A DNA stretch of 64,000 bases from Synechococcus sp. PCC 7335 (GCF_000155595.1 NZ_DS989904.1:4457987-4521986), one strand, 5' to 3'. Numbered from the stretch's first letter, positions 1 to 9,411 are shown. Numbers and translations: made by a program. The notes: generated by a model not told the origin, from the letters alone.

Positions 1-780
1 GGACTAGAAACCTTTACCGACGAAGAAGCAGAGAAGGCAACAGTGCCAGCGATCATAAACTCTGAACAGTCGAGATTAGATGAGACTATAGAAGAGACTA
101 GAATTGAAGAAACCAGTCCCCTAGACGCCAGGGTTGAAAACCTCGAGTCCGAGGCTCAAGCTGAGCAACCTCAGTCTACAGAGCCTACCCTTGACCAAAC
201 CACCTCCGATCAGACCAACATAGAACAGCCAAGCCAAGAGACAGCAGTCCCACTACCTACAGAAGGTACACCGAAGCGAAAATCTCTGTTTGAGAGATTC
301 TTTGGTCGAAAACAGAGTCCTCCAATTACTGAATCTATCACCAAACAGTCCGGCAAAGAGGAGCAGACAACGTCTTCTCAAGAAGTATCACCTTCAGAAG
401 ATTCCGCCTTAGACTCAACAACCTTAGACTCAACCGCCATAGAGCAAGTACCTTCACAGCAGGCACCTTTAAAGCTAGACACATCATCGAAAACAAACGA
501 CAGTGCTGTCTTAAGATCTGCTGAAGCGACTCAAGAGCCTATTGAAGATGATGCTGTCTCCGAAGAAATAACCGATACCGTTGAGCTTCCCACAGAACTT
601 TCAGCACCTTCTACGCCTACTGATAACCTGCTAGTACCTAAATCAGCGGAGCCAGTCATTGACGTACCTGGCATTGACAAGTTCGATATCATAAATCCTG
701 TAGATTTAGAATCTAAGACACTAGAAGAGAATATCAATAGCAAGCTAAAGGCCGACGACGAAGTCACGATTGGTGAATAG
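1..780 (+). CDS. C-terminal part of a disordered acidic protein (5' end outside window)
   Basis: The reading frame is open from the first base, so the gene begins upstream; a GTG at 43 is a possible start but nothing favours it. The visible 259 residues are rich in Glu, Ser, Thr, Pro and Gln, without hydrophobic segments or Cys, as expected for a disordered tail. One short basic/aromatic patch (KRKSLFERFFGRK, about residue 92 of the visible part) interrupts the acidic stretch and could be an amphipathic membrane- or partner-binding helix. I do not recognise a family and assign no function. It converges on gpsA, with a dispersed repeat between them. Confidence 0.55.
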   Translation, partial: GLETFTDEEAEKATVPAIINSEQSRLDETIEETRIEETSPLDARVENLESEAQAEQPQSTEPTLDQTTSDQTNIEQPSQETAVPLPTEGTPKRKSLFERFFGRKQSPPITESITKQSGKEEQTTSSQEVSPSEDSALDSTTLDSTAIEQVPSQQAPLKLDTSSKTNDSAVLRSAEATQEPIEDDAVSEEITDTVELPTELSAPSTPTDNLLVPKSAEPVIDVPGIDKFDIINPVDLESKTLEENINSKLKADDEVTIGE

Positions 781-817
781 CCAAAAGATTAGTGTCCTCT
801 AAAAGTCCAAGACTCTG

Positions 818-928
818 TATAGCTGACGTCAGATGATGCTCAAAGAGGCTAGGCCTACGGACGCTAGCTGGCCATCTAGCTCTATAGATATCAACGGTTT
901 CACCTAATGGAAATGTATAGCGCTAAGT
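818..928 (+). repeat. Dispersed MITE-like repeat, family A, copy 1
   Basis: This 111-bp stretch runs from TATAGC to GCTAAGTG and aligns along its length with 5550-5665. Shared blocks in order are TATAGC, GATG, CCTACGG, CGCT, TAGC, ATCAA-GGTTTCA, AAATGT and GCTAAGTG. The second half is an imperfect palindrome (TAGCTCTATA against TATAGCGCTA). It fills the gap between the convergent ends of the disordered-protein gene and gpsA, where it could also act as an RNA hairpin. Confidence 0.5.
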
Positions 929-948
929 GACCAAAGCTGTGACTAAAG

Positions 949-1875
949 CTATAGAACGCAGGATTCTGGCTTTAGCTCACGTTCCATCAAAGCTTCTACA
1001 GCTTCTTTGGGAGTGATACGACCTAAGAGCAGTCGATACACCTGTCTTGAAATCGGAACAGGAATCCCTTCACGGTTGGCGATCGCAATCAAAACATGAG
1101 CTGTATTCACCCCTTCAGCCGTTCCTCCTAGCTCTTCTAGTATCTGTTCTAGTGATTTGCCCTGCGCTAGCCCATAGCCAACCCGGTAGTTTCGACTAAG
1201 ACTGCTGCTACAAGTAGCAAGCATATCGCCTAGACCACTCAGACCATAGAAAGTCTCAACTTCGGTCGCACCTAGATGCAAGCCAACCCGGATCACCTCT
1301 GGCAGCGCCCGAGTAATCAAGGCAGATTTAGCATTAGTGCCTAAGTTAAGGCCGTCGCAAACACCTACAGCGATCGCCATTACATTTTTAAGCGTGCCGC
1401 CGAGTTCTGCGCCTAATGGGTCACCACTGGTATAGACCCTGAAGCTGTCTGAGGAGAAAAGCTGCTGAACAGTAGTAGCAGCCGTCAGATCTTTGCTAGC
1501 TAAAACAGTCGCGGCGGGAAGCCCACCCGATATCTCCTTAGAAAGGTTCGGACCAGATAAAACAGCGACGGGGTGGTCAGGAAAAGCGGATTGAAAGATC
1601 TGCGAAGGCGTCAGCGTAGTTTCTGGGTCTAGACCTTTTGTCGCAGTCACTAAGATAGCAGCAGGTGGAATCGATAGCTGACGTAGCTGCTGAGCTAGAG
1701 AAGTCACTCCCTTCATCGAGATAGCAGATAGAATCACGTCCGCATCAGCAATCGCTTCTTCTAGACTAAGTTCTCCTCGTCTCGACCATAGTTTGACCTG
1801 GTGGTGATTACTTTCTGCCAGGCGGGCAAGGGCGCTTCCCCATGCTCCTCGTCCCAAAACCGCTAGCTTGAGCAC
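949..1875 (-). CDS. gpsA: Glycerol-3-phosphate dehydrogenase [NAD(P)+]
   Basis: GpsA interconverts dihydroxyacetone phosphate and sn-glycerol-3-phosphate in the cytosol, supplying the backbone for lipids and here also the acceptor for glucosylglycerol synthesis. The product starts with a Rossmann nucleotide-binding motif (LGRGAWGSALA). Family signatures follow: GPNLSKEI, the LKNVMAIAVGVCDGL segment with its catalytic Lys, and GLSGLGDM. The frame extends upstream to 1953, but the GTG at 1875 sits behind a clear ribosome site (AAGGGG, about 6 bases upstream) and gives the usual length of 308 residues, so I chose it. It lies downstream of glpD on the same strand and is probably co-transcribed. 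Confidence 0.93.
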   Translation of the reverse strand: MLKLAVLGRGAWGSALARLAESNHHQVKLWSRRGELSLEEAIADADVILSAISMKGVTSLAQQLRQLSIPPAAILVTATKGLDPETTLTPSQIFQSAFPDHPVAVLSGPNLSKEISGGLPAATVLASKDLTAATTVQQLFSSDSFRVYTSGDPLGAELGGTLKNVMAIAVGVCDGLNLGTNAKSALITRALPEVIRVGLHLGATEVETFYGLSGLGDMLATCSSSLSRNYRVGYGLAQGKSLEQILEELGGTAEGVNTAHVLIAIANREGIPVPISRQVYRLLLGRITPKEAVEALMERELKPESCVL

Positions 1876-1962
1876 ACTTCTACCCCTTGATTGAATAGCT
1901 GAATAGCAATTGCAAGATTCCCTTAGCCCTACCAGCTCTAATAGGAATATCACAATCGCCCT

Positions 1963-3723
1963 TTAGCCTACCGCAACCTGCGAAACAACTTCACTTGCAG
2001 GGCGAGTTGAGTTTATTTTTTGCTGAGAACCTAGAACTTTCTCAAGGTCATAATCAGGGATGCAGTTCTCAGCCATCAGCGTTTTGTAGTTGGCGATCGC
2101 CTGCATGCAATCTTGTTCGCTCCAGCCACAATAGGTCTGTAGGGTTTGAGCAATCGTATCCAACGCATCCATACCGTAGTTTGCCTGCAAAGACAGCATC
2201 GTGCGGCGACGGCAGATATCGCCAAATGTCAGCGCCATTTCAGTGCGAACGGCATAGACAACCTGCGCTTTAATATCAGGCAATCCCGGCACAATCGGCT
2301 GTGCCAGCTCGGGTGATTCATCCACTAAAGTCAGTAGATCCACCGCCCGTGCGCCATAACGATGGAAAAGGTGATCGATTGCAGTAGTCGCCAAGAGCGG
2401 CGCATAGTTCGCGATCGCCTCTACAATTCGCTCATCCGTCGGCAAAATCGCCCCCGGCAGCCGATCTGTCCTAGTTTTGCACGGTGGTGCGCTTTGCTGA
2501 CGCCGCTGGTAGATCCACGTCACCATTTCCTCACCGACGCGCCGATGAGTCGTCAGCTTACCACCGATCAAGGAAACCATATTTACCACCCCGTCTTTGG
2601 CATGGTCATAGAGCAAATGATTGCGAGAAACCGCCCCTGGCTTCTTGCTTTCTGTGTAGGGCAGTGGACGAACACCAGAATAAGTAAACTTCACAGACTC
2701 CCGGCTCAGCCGCGCCGAGGGAAACACCTTATTCGTTTCTGCAATCAAATAGTCGATCTCGTCATCGTCGGCCTTCACTCGATCGAGATCGCCACTAAAT
2801 CGCAAATCGGTTGTCCCAATCAAATATTGTCCTAAGAATGGCAGAATGAAGAACGGTCTATTATCAGTCAACGCTTCTACATAGAAAGCCGCACCCGGAG
2901 CACCTGGGAAATTATCAACGACGATATGACTGCCCTTCGTACCGCCAATTTTTCGTGTCTTGCCAATAGGTGCAGGCGCTTCGTTCTTCGTTCCTTTATT
3001 ACACACCTCATCTACCCAAGGGCCAGACGTATTAACGATGACGCTTTGATCATGTGTCTGGATAGTGAAGGTTGAATCAGAGAATTCGTCTTTGCAAATC
3101 AGCTCAGTGATGCGATCACCTGTCCGCTTCAGTTGAATCACCTTTACATAGTTGAAAGCCGTTGCGCCAGCTTGCTGGGCACTCAATATATTTTCCAAGC
3201 ACAGTCGCTCCGCATACTCTACTTGCGCGTCATAATACTGCCCAGCGCCCTGTACACCGTCTGGATTGACCTCGCGAAACAGCTGCTTCAGCTTCGCCTT
3301 AGGCAGCATCCGATGATTCAGCAAGCTTTTATCAAAGCTCAAGAGGTCATACAGAATCATCCCCGCCCAAATTTCCCAATAGCTGCGAGATCCTTGAGCG
3401 TAAATCGGAATAGTCAGCTGCAAAGGATGCACCAGGTGAGGTGCGGACTTCAGTAAAATCTCACGCTCAGCGAGTGATTCACGAACCAAATTAAACTCAA
3501 AATACTCTAAATAGCGCAGTCCCCCATGCACCAAGCGCGAAGACCAGCTAGTCGTCCCACTCGCAAAATCACCTTTCTCAATCAGGATTGTCTTCAATCC
3601 CCGCAGAGCGGCATCCCTAGCTGTCGCGGCTCCATTGATTCCCCCGCCAATCACAATGACATCGAAAGCAGTAGATTCAATGGCAGAAAAGTCGCGAATT
3701 TTAGAAAATGTCTGTGAAGGCAT
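1963..3723 (-). CDS. glpD: FAD-dependent glycerol-3-phosphate dehydrogenase
   Basis: GlpD oxidises glycerol-3-phosphate to dihydroxyacetone phosphate and passes electrons to the quinone pool at the membrane. The N-terminus carries the FAD dinucleotide fold (VIVIGGGINGAATARDAALRG) followed by the family motif GTTSWSSRLVHGGLRYLE. Later family segments include GPWVDEVC and the GGKLTTHRR block near residue 390, then the C-terminal GlpD domain. The 586-residue length is normal. ATG at 3723 is preferred over an in-frame TTG two codons upstream. Its position between ggpS and gpsA suggests balancing of the glycerol-3-phosphate pool for osmolyte synthesis; in Synechocystis glpD is likewise reported close to ggpS. 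Confidence 0.93.
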   Translation of the reverse strand: MPSQTFSKIRDFSAIESTAFDVIVIGGGINGAATARDAALRGLKTILIEKGDFASGTTSWSSRLVHGGLRYLEYFEFNLVRESLAEREILLKSAPHLVHPLQLTIPIYAQGSRSYWEIWAGMILYDLLSFDKSLLNHRMLPKAKLKQLFREVNPDGVQGAGQYYDAQVEYAERLCLENILSAQQAGATAFNYVKVIQLKRTGDRITELICKDEFSDSTFTIQTHDQSVIVNTSGPWVDEVCNKGTKNEAPAPIGKTRKIGGTKGSHIVVDNFPGAPGAAFYVEALTDNRPFFILPFLGQYLIGTTDLRFSGDLDRVKADDDEIDYLIAETNKVFPSARLSRESVKFTYSGVRPLPYTESKKPGAVSRNHLLYDHAKDGVVNMVSLIGGKLTTHRRVGEEMVTWIYQRRQQSAPPCKTRTDRLPGAILPTDERIVEAIANYAPLLATTAIDHLFHRYGARAVDLLTLVDESPELAQPIVPGLPDIKAQVVYAVRTEMALTFGDICRRRTMLSLQANYGMDALDTIAQTLQTYCGWSEQDCMQAIANYKTLMAENCIPDYDLEKVLGSQQKINSTRPASEVVSQVAVG

Positions 3724-3959
3724 TAGCAAGGAGAAAGCTACGAAGTTATCCTATCGGACGCATCTTAAAATTGCCTGTGTACAAAGTACATTCTTTAGAA
3801 AAGACCCGTTCTAGAAAAAACTCGTTCTAAAGGCCTATGTCCATACCATAGTCGCAAGATAGTCGCAAAAAAGTGTGTCTAATAAGTTCGAGCGCCTGAA
3901 AGAGAAACCACCAACGCTACTCGATTTCTCTAGGAACTTTATTAATCACTGGTCCTTAC

Positions 3960-5462
3960 TCAAGACAGCAGCGATGCACTAGTCTGCACCGAAGTTGCTT
4001 TGGCCTCTCTAAACAAGTGATTTGCCCATTGCTGTACGTCATAACGGCAAATCGCTTTGTACAGTTTTGCCATTCGCTGCTTTTGCTCTTCAGGTGACAT
4101 CACCAACGCCGCATCAATACACTCGTCCATTCGAGTGGAAGAATACGGATTGGTCAGCAACGCCTCCGGAAGCTCTACGGCAGAGCCAGTAAATTCAGAG
4201 AGAATTAATACGCCATCTTCACCCCCGTGGGCAGCAACGTACTCTTTGGCAACTAGATTCAACCCATCTCGCAAAGGACAAATCCAGCAAATATCAGCCG
4301 TTTTGTAGAGTGCCATTAGATCCTCTTGCGGCAAAGGCTCAGTGAATAGAACAATCGGCGTCCATCCCAAACTAGAAAAACGCCCGTTAATCTGACCAAC
4401 TAGCTGCTCAATTGTTTGCTGCGCTTCTTGATACACTCGCATTCCAGCAGCCGCCTTCACCGCCGTCATCACTAGATTCACCTTGCCAACCATGATGGGC
4501 TGACGCTCTAGCAATCGCTCAAAACACTGCAGCATCTCCTTTGCACCTTTCACATAGTCCACCCGGCCCGCCGACACAATCAGCTTGTTATCGCCAATTT
4601 GCTCGCGGATTTCTTTGACTCGATTAGTAATTTCTTGAGTGAGCACTGTCTTACGGATGTTCTTGGGATTTGTACCAACTGGAAAGGCATCAATATTAAC
4701 AACTCTACCGTTGTAGCGAAGCTTAGTCGTCATTTCCGGTTCTGCTAACGCTGTACCCACTCTAGTGAAAGCTTTAGGAACGGGCATCGTTTCTAATATT
4801 TCTACCTCACGGCAGCTGCGGGCAGCACTGACGAAATTTTGTACGTAGCGCGGAATATGGAATCCGCACAGATCGCAACATAGCAAGCTATCAATAATTG
4901 CATTACGCCAGTGCAAGATGTTGAAAACGTCAGCAGCGGGAAAAGGCGTGTGGTGAAAGAAAGCAATTTTTACATTCGGCATTTTTTCACGAATGTAGAG
5001 CGGCGCTAGCCATAGGTTGTAGTCATGGATCCAAATTAGCGCATCGTCTGCGGCGTCTTCACAAGCCGCTTCAGCGAATAAGCGGTTGATGTTTTGAAAA
5101 TTCTCCCAGTCAGAGCTGTCGTAGGTAAAATGCTCTGGGAAAGAATGTAGAATCGGCCAAAAGGCTTCTTTTGAAGTGATGTAGTAAAAATTTCTGACTT
5201 GCTCAGCATTGAGCGGAATTCGCCGAACCACGCAGCTATCACTACCGCCCTCCATCGTCACCCGCTCTTCAAACCCTTCAGACTGCTCGGGCTTGATCTG
5301 CTTCCATGCGACCCAGGTGCTTTGATCCGCGTTAGAAAAGAAGCTCTTGAGCGTTGGGACAATACCGTTAGGACTCTTCTTCTCACGATAGTAAATCTTG
5401 CCGTTCTCTTCTACTTCGTCGTAGGGTTCACGGTGGTACAAAATCACTAGCGAAGACTTCAT
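3960..5462 (-). CDS. ggpS: Glucosylglycerol-phosphate synthase
   Basis: GgpS joins ADP-glucose and glycerol-3-phosphate to glucosylglycerol phosphate, the committed step in making the salt-stress osmolyte glucosylglycerol. It is a GT20 (trehalose-phosphate-synthase-like) enzyme. The N-terminus SSLVILYHREPYDE followed by REKKSPNGI is characteristic of GgpS rather than OtsA. Further GT20 marks are FHHTPFPAADVFNIL, the donor-binding GRVDYVKG and DGLNLVAKEY. Two ATGs compete: 5462 lies 8 bases after an AGGAAAAGGG ribosome site, whereas 5468 lies too close to it, so I use 5462 (500 residues). It is divergent from gghA and upstream of glpD-gpsA. The phosphatase ggpP is not in this window. Confidence 0.92.
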   Translation of the reverse strand: MKSSLVILYHREPYDEVEENGKIYYREKKSPNGIVPTLKSFFSNADQSTWVAWKQIKPEQSEGFEERVTMEGGSDSCVVRRIPLNAEQVRNFYYITSKEAFWPILHSFPEHFTYDSSDWENFQNINRLFAEAACEDAADDALIWIHDYNLWLAPLYIREKMPNVKIAFFHHTPFPAADVFNILHWRNAIIDSLLCCDLCGFHIPRYVQNFVSAARSCREVEILETMPVPKAFTRVGTALAEPEMTTKLRYNGRVVNIDAFPVGTNPKNIRKTVLTQEITNRVKEIREQIGDNKLIVSAGRVDYVKGAKEMLQCFERLLERQPIMVGKVNLVMTAVKAAAGMRVYQEAQQTIEQLVGQINGRFSSLGWTPIVLFTEPLPQEDLMALYKTADICWICPLRDGLNLVAKEYVAAHGGEDGVLILSEFTGSAVELPEALLTNPYSSTRMDECIDAALVMSPEEQKQRMAKLYKAICRYDVQQWANHLFREAKATSVQTSASLLS

Positions 5463-5513
5463 TGACATTTCCCTTTTCCTAACCCTTGAGTTAGCCCTTT
5501 CTGGCTAGTAGCA

Positions 5514-5542
5514 AGTATAGGGAATAATCTGCCGCTTACTAA
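5514..5542 (-). promoter_or_regulatory. Candidate promoter of ggpS
   Basis: On the minus strand, TTAGTA (5537-5542), a 17-base spacer and TATACT (5514-5519) form a sigma-70-like promoter with a good -10 and a weak -35. Transcription would start around 5507, about 45 bases ahead of ggpS. This is pattern recognition only. Confidence 0.35.
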
Positions 5543-5549
5543 AGTTAGT

Positions 5550-5665
5550 TATAGCAATGGCCGGATGCATACTCTGCGAGAAGGCAAAGCCTACGGTCGC
5601 TGCTGACTACTTAGCGCTTCCATGCATCAAGGGTTTCAGCCCTAGAAAATGTGAAGAGCTAAGTG
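5550..5665 (+). repeat. Dispersed MITE-like repeat, family A, copy 2
   Basis: This 116-bp copy runs from TATAGC to GCTAAGTG. Its first half (TATAGC through GGATGCATACTC to GAAGGC) matches the reverse complement of 57509-57564. Its second half, an imperfect palindrome from CTTAGCGCTTCCAT to ATGTGAAGAGCTAAG, matches 876-928 and the reverse complement of 40023-40075. It lies in the ggpS/gghA divergent region just upstream of the candidate ggpS promoter, so it may influence either gene. Confidence 0.55.
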
Positions 5666-5912
5666 GTGAGAGCGATATGTAGCAAGCTGCTTGATACATT
5701 GGCCAGCTTGCTAGTTAAGTTGCCTAATGCTAGGGGTGCTAGCAGATAAAAGTATCTTCATCTGTTAGGTGACTCTAACGCTAAAAAGACGTTAGAAAAG
5801 ATCTATTTTTATGCGCTTTTGTCACAACTGTAGATAAAAACATTAATGTGGTTTCTGGGGTTTCTAAGACGTAGGCCCACCAAATCCAATCACTTTTAGG
5901 GATAAATTTGCG

Positions 5913-8459
5913 GTGGTAGTTGCAGCAGCAAAACGGATTCGATTCATTGAAGACGAAACGCTCAGTCTGGTGGAATGGGCAGATAGTATTCAGCGCGATT
6001 CAACAACGACTTACTTCGAGAAAGCGCAGCGGATTGCCCATCGGCTAGGAACTAACTATCGCAGCGATCGCCTAACAGAAATTGGCTTTTGGACACCTGA
6101 GCTTGCCGGCGACATCATTCAGTCAGAGCACAAGCTAGAGCTAGAGATCTTTACGCCCATAGATCCGATCGATTTTCGGGCCAAAGAGCAGCAGGCGCGA
6201 TTTAGGCGATCGCGCATACCTGTCATCAAGCAAGGCGAGTACGTCTGGGCCGTTGTCTACGGACTTCAAGCAGGCACCCGCGACCAAGCAGGATGCTTCT
6301 ACTGGCTGCGCTATGAAGACGCCGATGGCAAAGTCCAAATTATCCGCGATCCGCTGGCCTACTCCTTACCCTATGGCGTCTTTGCCCCAGCCGAACTCTA
6401 CAACATGCGCAGACTCCAAAGAAAGCGCGCTGATCTGGCCTACTTCCGCCGCACCGGTAGCTCTACCAATCTTAGCGACACGACCATTCCCCGCATACCC
6501 GCGCCCACTAGCATTCTACAAATTCACGTTAATACGGCCTCTGCTGCTGGCACTCTAGAAGGACTGACCGAGATCTATCAGCGTATCTCAGACAAACTTG
6601 CGGACGGTCAAACGCTTGCCCCCGAAGAAGCTGTCTATGCTGGCTACGATGCCATCCAACTACTTCCAGTCGAACCGACTATTGAATATCGCCGCGAAGA
6701 TACCACTGGCGAACATCTCTTCTTCTCTATCCACTCCGCTCCGCCAAAAGCAGCTAAAGTCTTACCCTCATCCACCGAAGAAGACGTTCCCGTTCCTCCG
6801 GTTCCTCATGCCCTAACCTCAGACTTTTACCATAAGCCCACCGTTACCCTTCGTAAGCCCAACACCCAGAACTGGGGCTATGACGTGCCTATCTTAGGCT
6901 CTTCTGCAACTAATCCAGCCGTCCTCGGCAGCCTCAGGCCCGACGAAGTGATTGACTTTGTTGCTACGCTGCACAACTTCTCACAAGGCCCAATTCTGCT
7001 CATCTACGATCTGGTCTATGGCCATGCTGACAATCAGGCCTTGGACTTACTCAATCATCAGTTTCTCAAAGGTCCGAACATGTACGGACAGGATCTCAAT
7101 CACCAGTCGCCCCAGGTGCGAGCAATTCTACTAGAAATGCAGCGTCGGAAGATAAACACAGGCGCGGATGGCATCCGCATCGATGGAGGACAAGATTTCC
7201 GCTTCTTCAATCCTTTGACCGACCGTGTAGAGCAAGACGATACCTACCTGCTGGCTATGAGTGATCTAGCCCAAAACATTCAGGGCTACAGAAGGCTAAT
7301 GTTCACTATTTTTGAGGACGGTCGCCCCTGGCCCCAAGAAGGATGGGAAGAGATCTCGCGCTATCGAGAGCTAATCGAAAAGAAACCTGAGTCTTTCCAA
7401 TGGGGGCCGTTAATTTTTGCCCACAATACCCCAACGCTAGAAGGCTATTGGGACAAAAAGTGGCGACGTGCCTGCGAGGTGATCTTTCAGGGCAACCGCT
7501 GGATTACAGGCTGCGGCAATCACGATACCGTCCGCCGAGGCAATCAGATAAATCTTGACAAACCCATCAACTGGAACCTTGGTAGCTCTTTAGTTGAGGT
7601 ACTCAATACCGCCTACAACAACCCGGCCACACAGATTTGGGTACAGGGATTTTGTCCTGGGTTACCCATGGATTTTCTCAATGCCACGGTCGGGGCGTCT
7701 TGGGGCTTTTTCCGTAATACCGACGATCGCTATGGCGTCAAAGTCGCTTCAGAAGAAATTGGCTTCTTAGACTGGCAAGTCTCGCCAGAGATATACGAAA
7801 AAGAGACCAGCTTTGTGCAGATCAAGCAGCTTGGGTTCACCTCATTAGAGAAACTACGAGACTTTGGCAAAGCGCTACAGACGGCCATGGTAGAAACAGA
7901 CTATGACTTAGAGCAAGTAGCCAAGTTCTGTAGTCACTGTCTTGGCGAAGATCACGGGTTCTGCGAGGTGCCCGCTTTAGAAGATCTTAATGGACCCAAC
8001 CTACCTCGCTTTTTAGCGACCTTAGACGTCGCTAAGCTCAAGAAATTTGCAATGGCCTTCATGGAAGATAGTCATAATCTCTGCAAGGTAAGCAATTTCT
8101 TCGATCAAATCGATCCGACAACAGCGGCTTTTCATCTAGCGCTGCGTCACTATCGCCGTTCGCATTCCTGGCTACAAGACAACATCTTGGGATGCGATCG
8201 CTTCAACCGTATCAGTAACGACCAGCAAACGCTCTTTTATGGTCTGCGTTGTCATCCAGAAACTAGAAAACAGTCGATTGCCATGGCGACCCATATGGGC
8301 GGCTTGCCTTGCACTGTCAACTTAGATGAATGGCTACAGCTAGACATGACCCAGTGGAAAGTCGTTCTAGCAACACCTGGCATTCCTGAAGCAGCACTGA
8401 AGGATCTCAGGGCATTTGAACTGCGTGACGGTCAAGGTGTCTTGCTAGAGCCCATCTAA
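5913..8459 (+). CDS. gghA: Glucosylglycerol hydrolase (GH13-like)
   Basis: This enzyme is expected to hydrolyse glucosylglycerol to glucose and glycerol, the catabolic counterpart of GgpS when salinity falls. The 848-residue length and sequence fit the Synechocystis GghA (Slr1670) type. Catalytic features of the alpha-amylase fold are visible: the nucleophile in GIRIDGG (Asp about 424), the acid/base in TIFEDGRPW (Glu about 468) and the NHD motif (Asp about 538). There is no signal peptide, so it is cytosolic. The start is a GTG with a weak ribosome site. Divergence from ggpS over about 450 bp suggests coordinated but separate control. The assignment combines recalled family similarity with gene context. 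Confidence 0.85.
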   Translation: MVVAAAKRIRFIEDETLSLVEWADSIQRDSTTTYFEKAQRIAHRLGTNYRSDRLTEIGFWTPELAGDIIQSEHKLELEIFTPIDPIDFRAKEQQARFRRSRIPVIKQGEYVWAVVYGLQAGTRDQAGCFYWLRYEDADGKVQIIRDPLAYSLPYGVFAPAELYNMRRLQRKRADLAYFRRTGSSTNLSDTTIPRIPAPTSILQIHVNTASAAGTLEGLTEIYQRISDKLADGQTLAPEEAVYAGYDAIQLLPVEPTIEYRREDTTGEHLFFSIHSAPPKAAKVLPSSTEEDVPVPPVPHALTSDFYHKPTVTLRKPNTQNWGYDVPILGSSATNPAVLGSLRPDEVIDFVATLHNFSQGPILLIYDLVYGHADNQALDLLNHQFLKGPNMYGQDLNHQSPQVRAILLEMQRRKINTGADGIRIDGGQDFRFFNPLTDRVEQDDTYLLAMSDLAQNIQGYRRLMFTIFEDGRPWPQEGWEEISRYRELIEKKPESFQWGPLIFAHNTPTLEGYWDKKWRRACEVIFQGNRWITGCGNHDTVRRGNQINLDKPINWNLGSSLVEVLNTAYNNPATQIWVQGFCPGLPMDFLNATVGASWGFFRNTDDRYGVKVASEEIGFLDWQVSPEIYEKETSFVQIKQLGFTSLEKLRDFGKALQTAMVETDYDLEQVAKFCSHCLGEDHGFCEVPALEDLNGPNLPRFLATLDVAKLKKFAMAFMEDSHNLCKVSNFFDQIDPTTAAFHLALRHYRRSHSWLQDNILGCDRFNRISNDQQTLFYGLRCHPETRKQSIAMATHMGGLPCTVNLDEWLQLDMTQWKVVLATPGIPEAALKDLRAFELRDGQGVLLEPI

Positions 8460-8528
8460 ATATCGGCACACCGATACCAACATAAGTACCCACACTAGCA
8501 AATATCAACGTTTAGAAATATCTTCAGT

Positions 8529-8558
8529 GCGCTTTGATTCCCAAAGTTATCAAAGCGC
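8529..8558 (+). terminator. Hairpin downstream of gghA
   Basis: A perfect 10-bp inverted repeat, GCGCTTTGAT (8529-8538) and ATCAAAGCGC (8549-8558), encloses a 10-base loop about 70 bases after the gghA stop. No T-run follows, so it may be a stability hairpin rather than an intrinsic terminator. Confidence 0.45.
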
Positions 8559-8932
8559 TGTCAGCTACTCAAGCTTCGTATGAGCTGTTGGCTGTCAGTT
8601 CAGCTATCAGTTCATCAGTCTGCATCGATTCAGCCGCTGCGTTCTTGATATAGGCAGCAGACAGCCATCAACTTAAAGAATTGATACAAAAGTCAGCATC
8701 CGAAAAAGTATTCCCTCACCACAGTCACCGCCGAAGAACCTTAGCTGCAAAGTAATAATTGCTGACTAACCAAAAAACGTAACCTATACACGACGGTGGA
8801 TTGCTGCAGAGCTGATGCGGAATAAAATTAACTTTCGCTTAATATTCCCTACCGATTTACGTTATAAAACTTCTCACAATGCTAATATTCTGTAATGATT
8901 GCAGAGAGTAAACGGGAAGGAGACGCGACCAC
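8559..8932. other. Intergenic stretch without recognisable gene
   Basis: Apart from a loose inverted repeat (GTTGGCTGTC near 8589 and GACAGCCATCAAC near 8670), I see no coding frame with a ribosome site and no structured RNA I can name. The AT-rich end (about 8820-8900) probably carries the promoter of the next gene. Confidence 0.4.
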
Positions 8933-8995
8933 TTGCGTTTTAATCCTTCAGTTAGCATTTTGTGCTCAGTCGTTTTGGGTTGGGATGTTACAAGA

Positions 8996-9310
8996 ATGGA
9001 AAGGAAACTTAGAGAACTGATTGGCAAGCCGGGTGTCTGGCTGTACATTCAGAGCAGCAACGGTTGGTTTAAGAATGTTGAGATTTTGGAAGTCGGTGAC
9101 AATATGCTGACTTTCCGATACGAGTCCGAATCCGACACTGAACGCAAGATTTGGGAAAAAACGACACGCGTTGATAATGTTTCGGAAATTGAGGTGCGCC
9201 TAGTTGTCGTCCCTAAGTGCAACAACCCTCAACTAGCAGACATTCGCGGTCAGCTCTCTAAGTTACTACAAAAAGAGAGTAGCCCCGAGTTTGATGATCG
9301 GATGAACTAG
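8996..9310 (+). CDS. Conserved small hypothetical protein
   Basis: A 104-residue soluble protein starting MERKLRELIGKPGVWLYIQS, with an aromatic, beta-rich middle (WFKNVEILEVGDNMLTFRYE) and a charged C-terminal helix. I do not know its function. The start is uncertain: an in-frame TTG at 8933 lies 10 bases after a good AAGGAG (8917-8922) and would add 21 residues, whereas the ATG at 8996 has no clear ribosome site but begins where the sequence looks conserved. It is followed by a convincing terminator and so probably forms a single-gene unit. Confidence 0.7.
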   Translation: MERKLRELIGKPGVWLYIQSSNGWFKNVEILEVGDNMLTFRYESESDTERKIWEKTTRVDNVSEIEVRLVVVPKCNNPQLADIRGQLSKLLQKESSPEFDDRMN

Positions 9311-9341
9311 AAGGCAATTTAGAAATAAAGCAAAAGTCGGT

Positions 9342-9378
9342 AAGCAGGTTGTTCATCCGGATTACCTGCTTTTACTTT
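9342..9378 (+). terminator. Rho-independent terminator
   Basis: AAGCAGGT (9342-9349) pairs perfectly with ACCTGCTT (9364-9371) around a 14-base loop and runs into TTTACTTT. It lies 31 bases after the stop of the small hypothetical gene. Confidence 0.65.
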
Positions 9379-9411
9379 GAGCCTTTACGCTTGATTGGGA
9401 GAACCTTTTGA

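Noticed and set aside
2362-2835. A 157-codon open frame antisense to glpD
   Set aside because: It lies entirely within the well-supported glpD gene, lacks a ribosome site and family resemblance, and is an expected shadow of GC-rich coding sequence.
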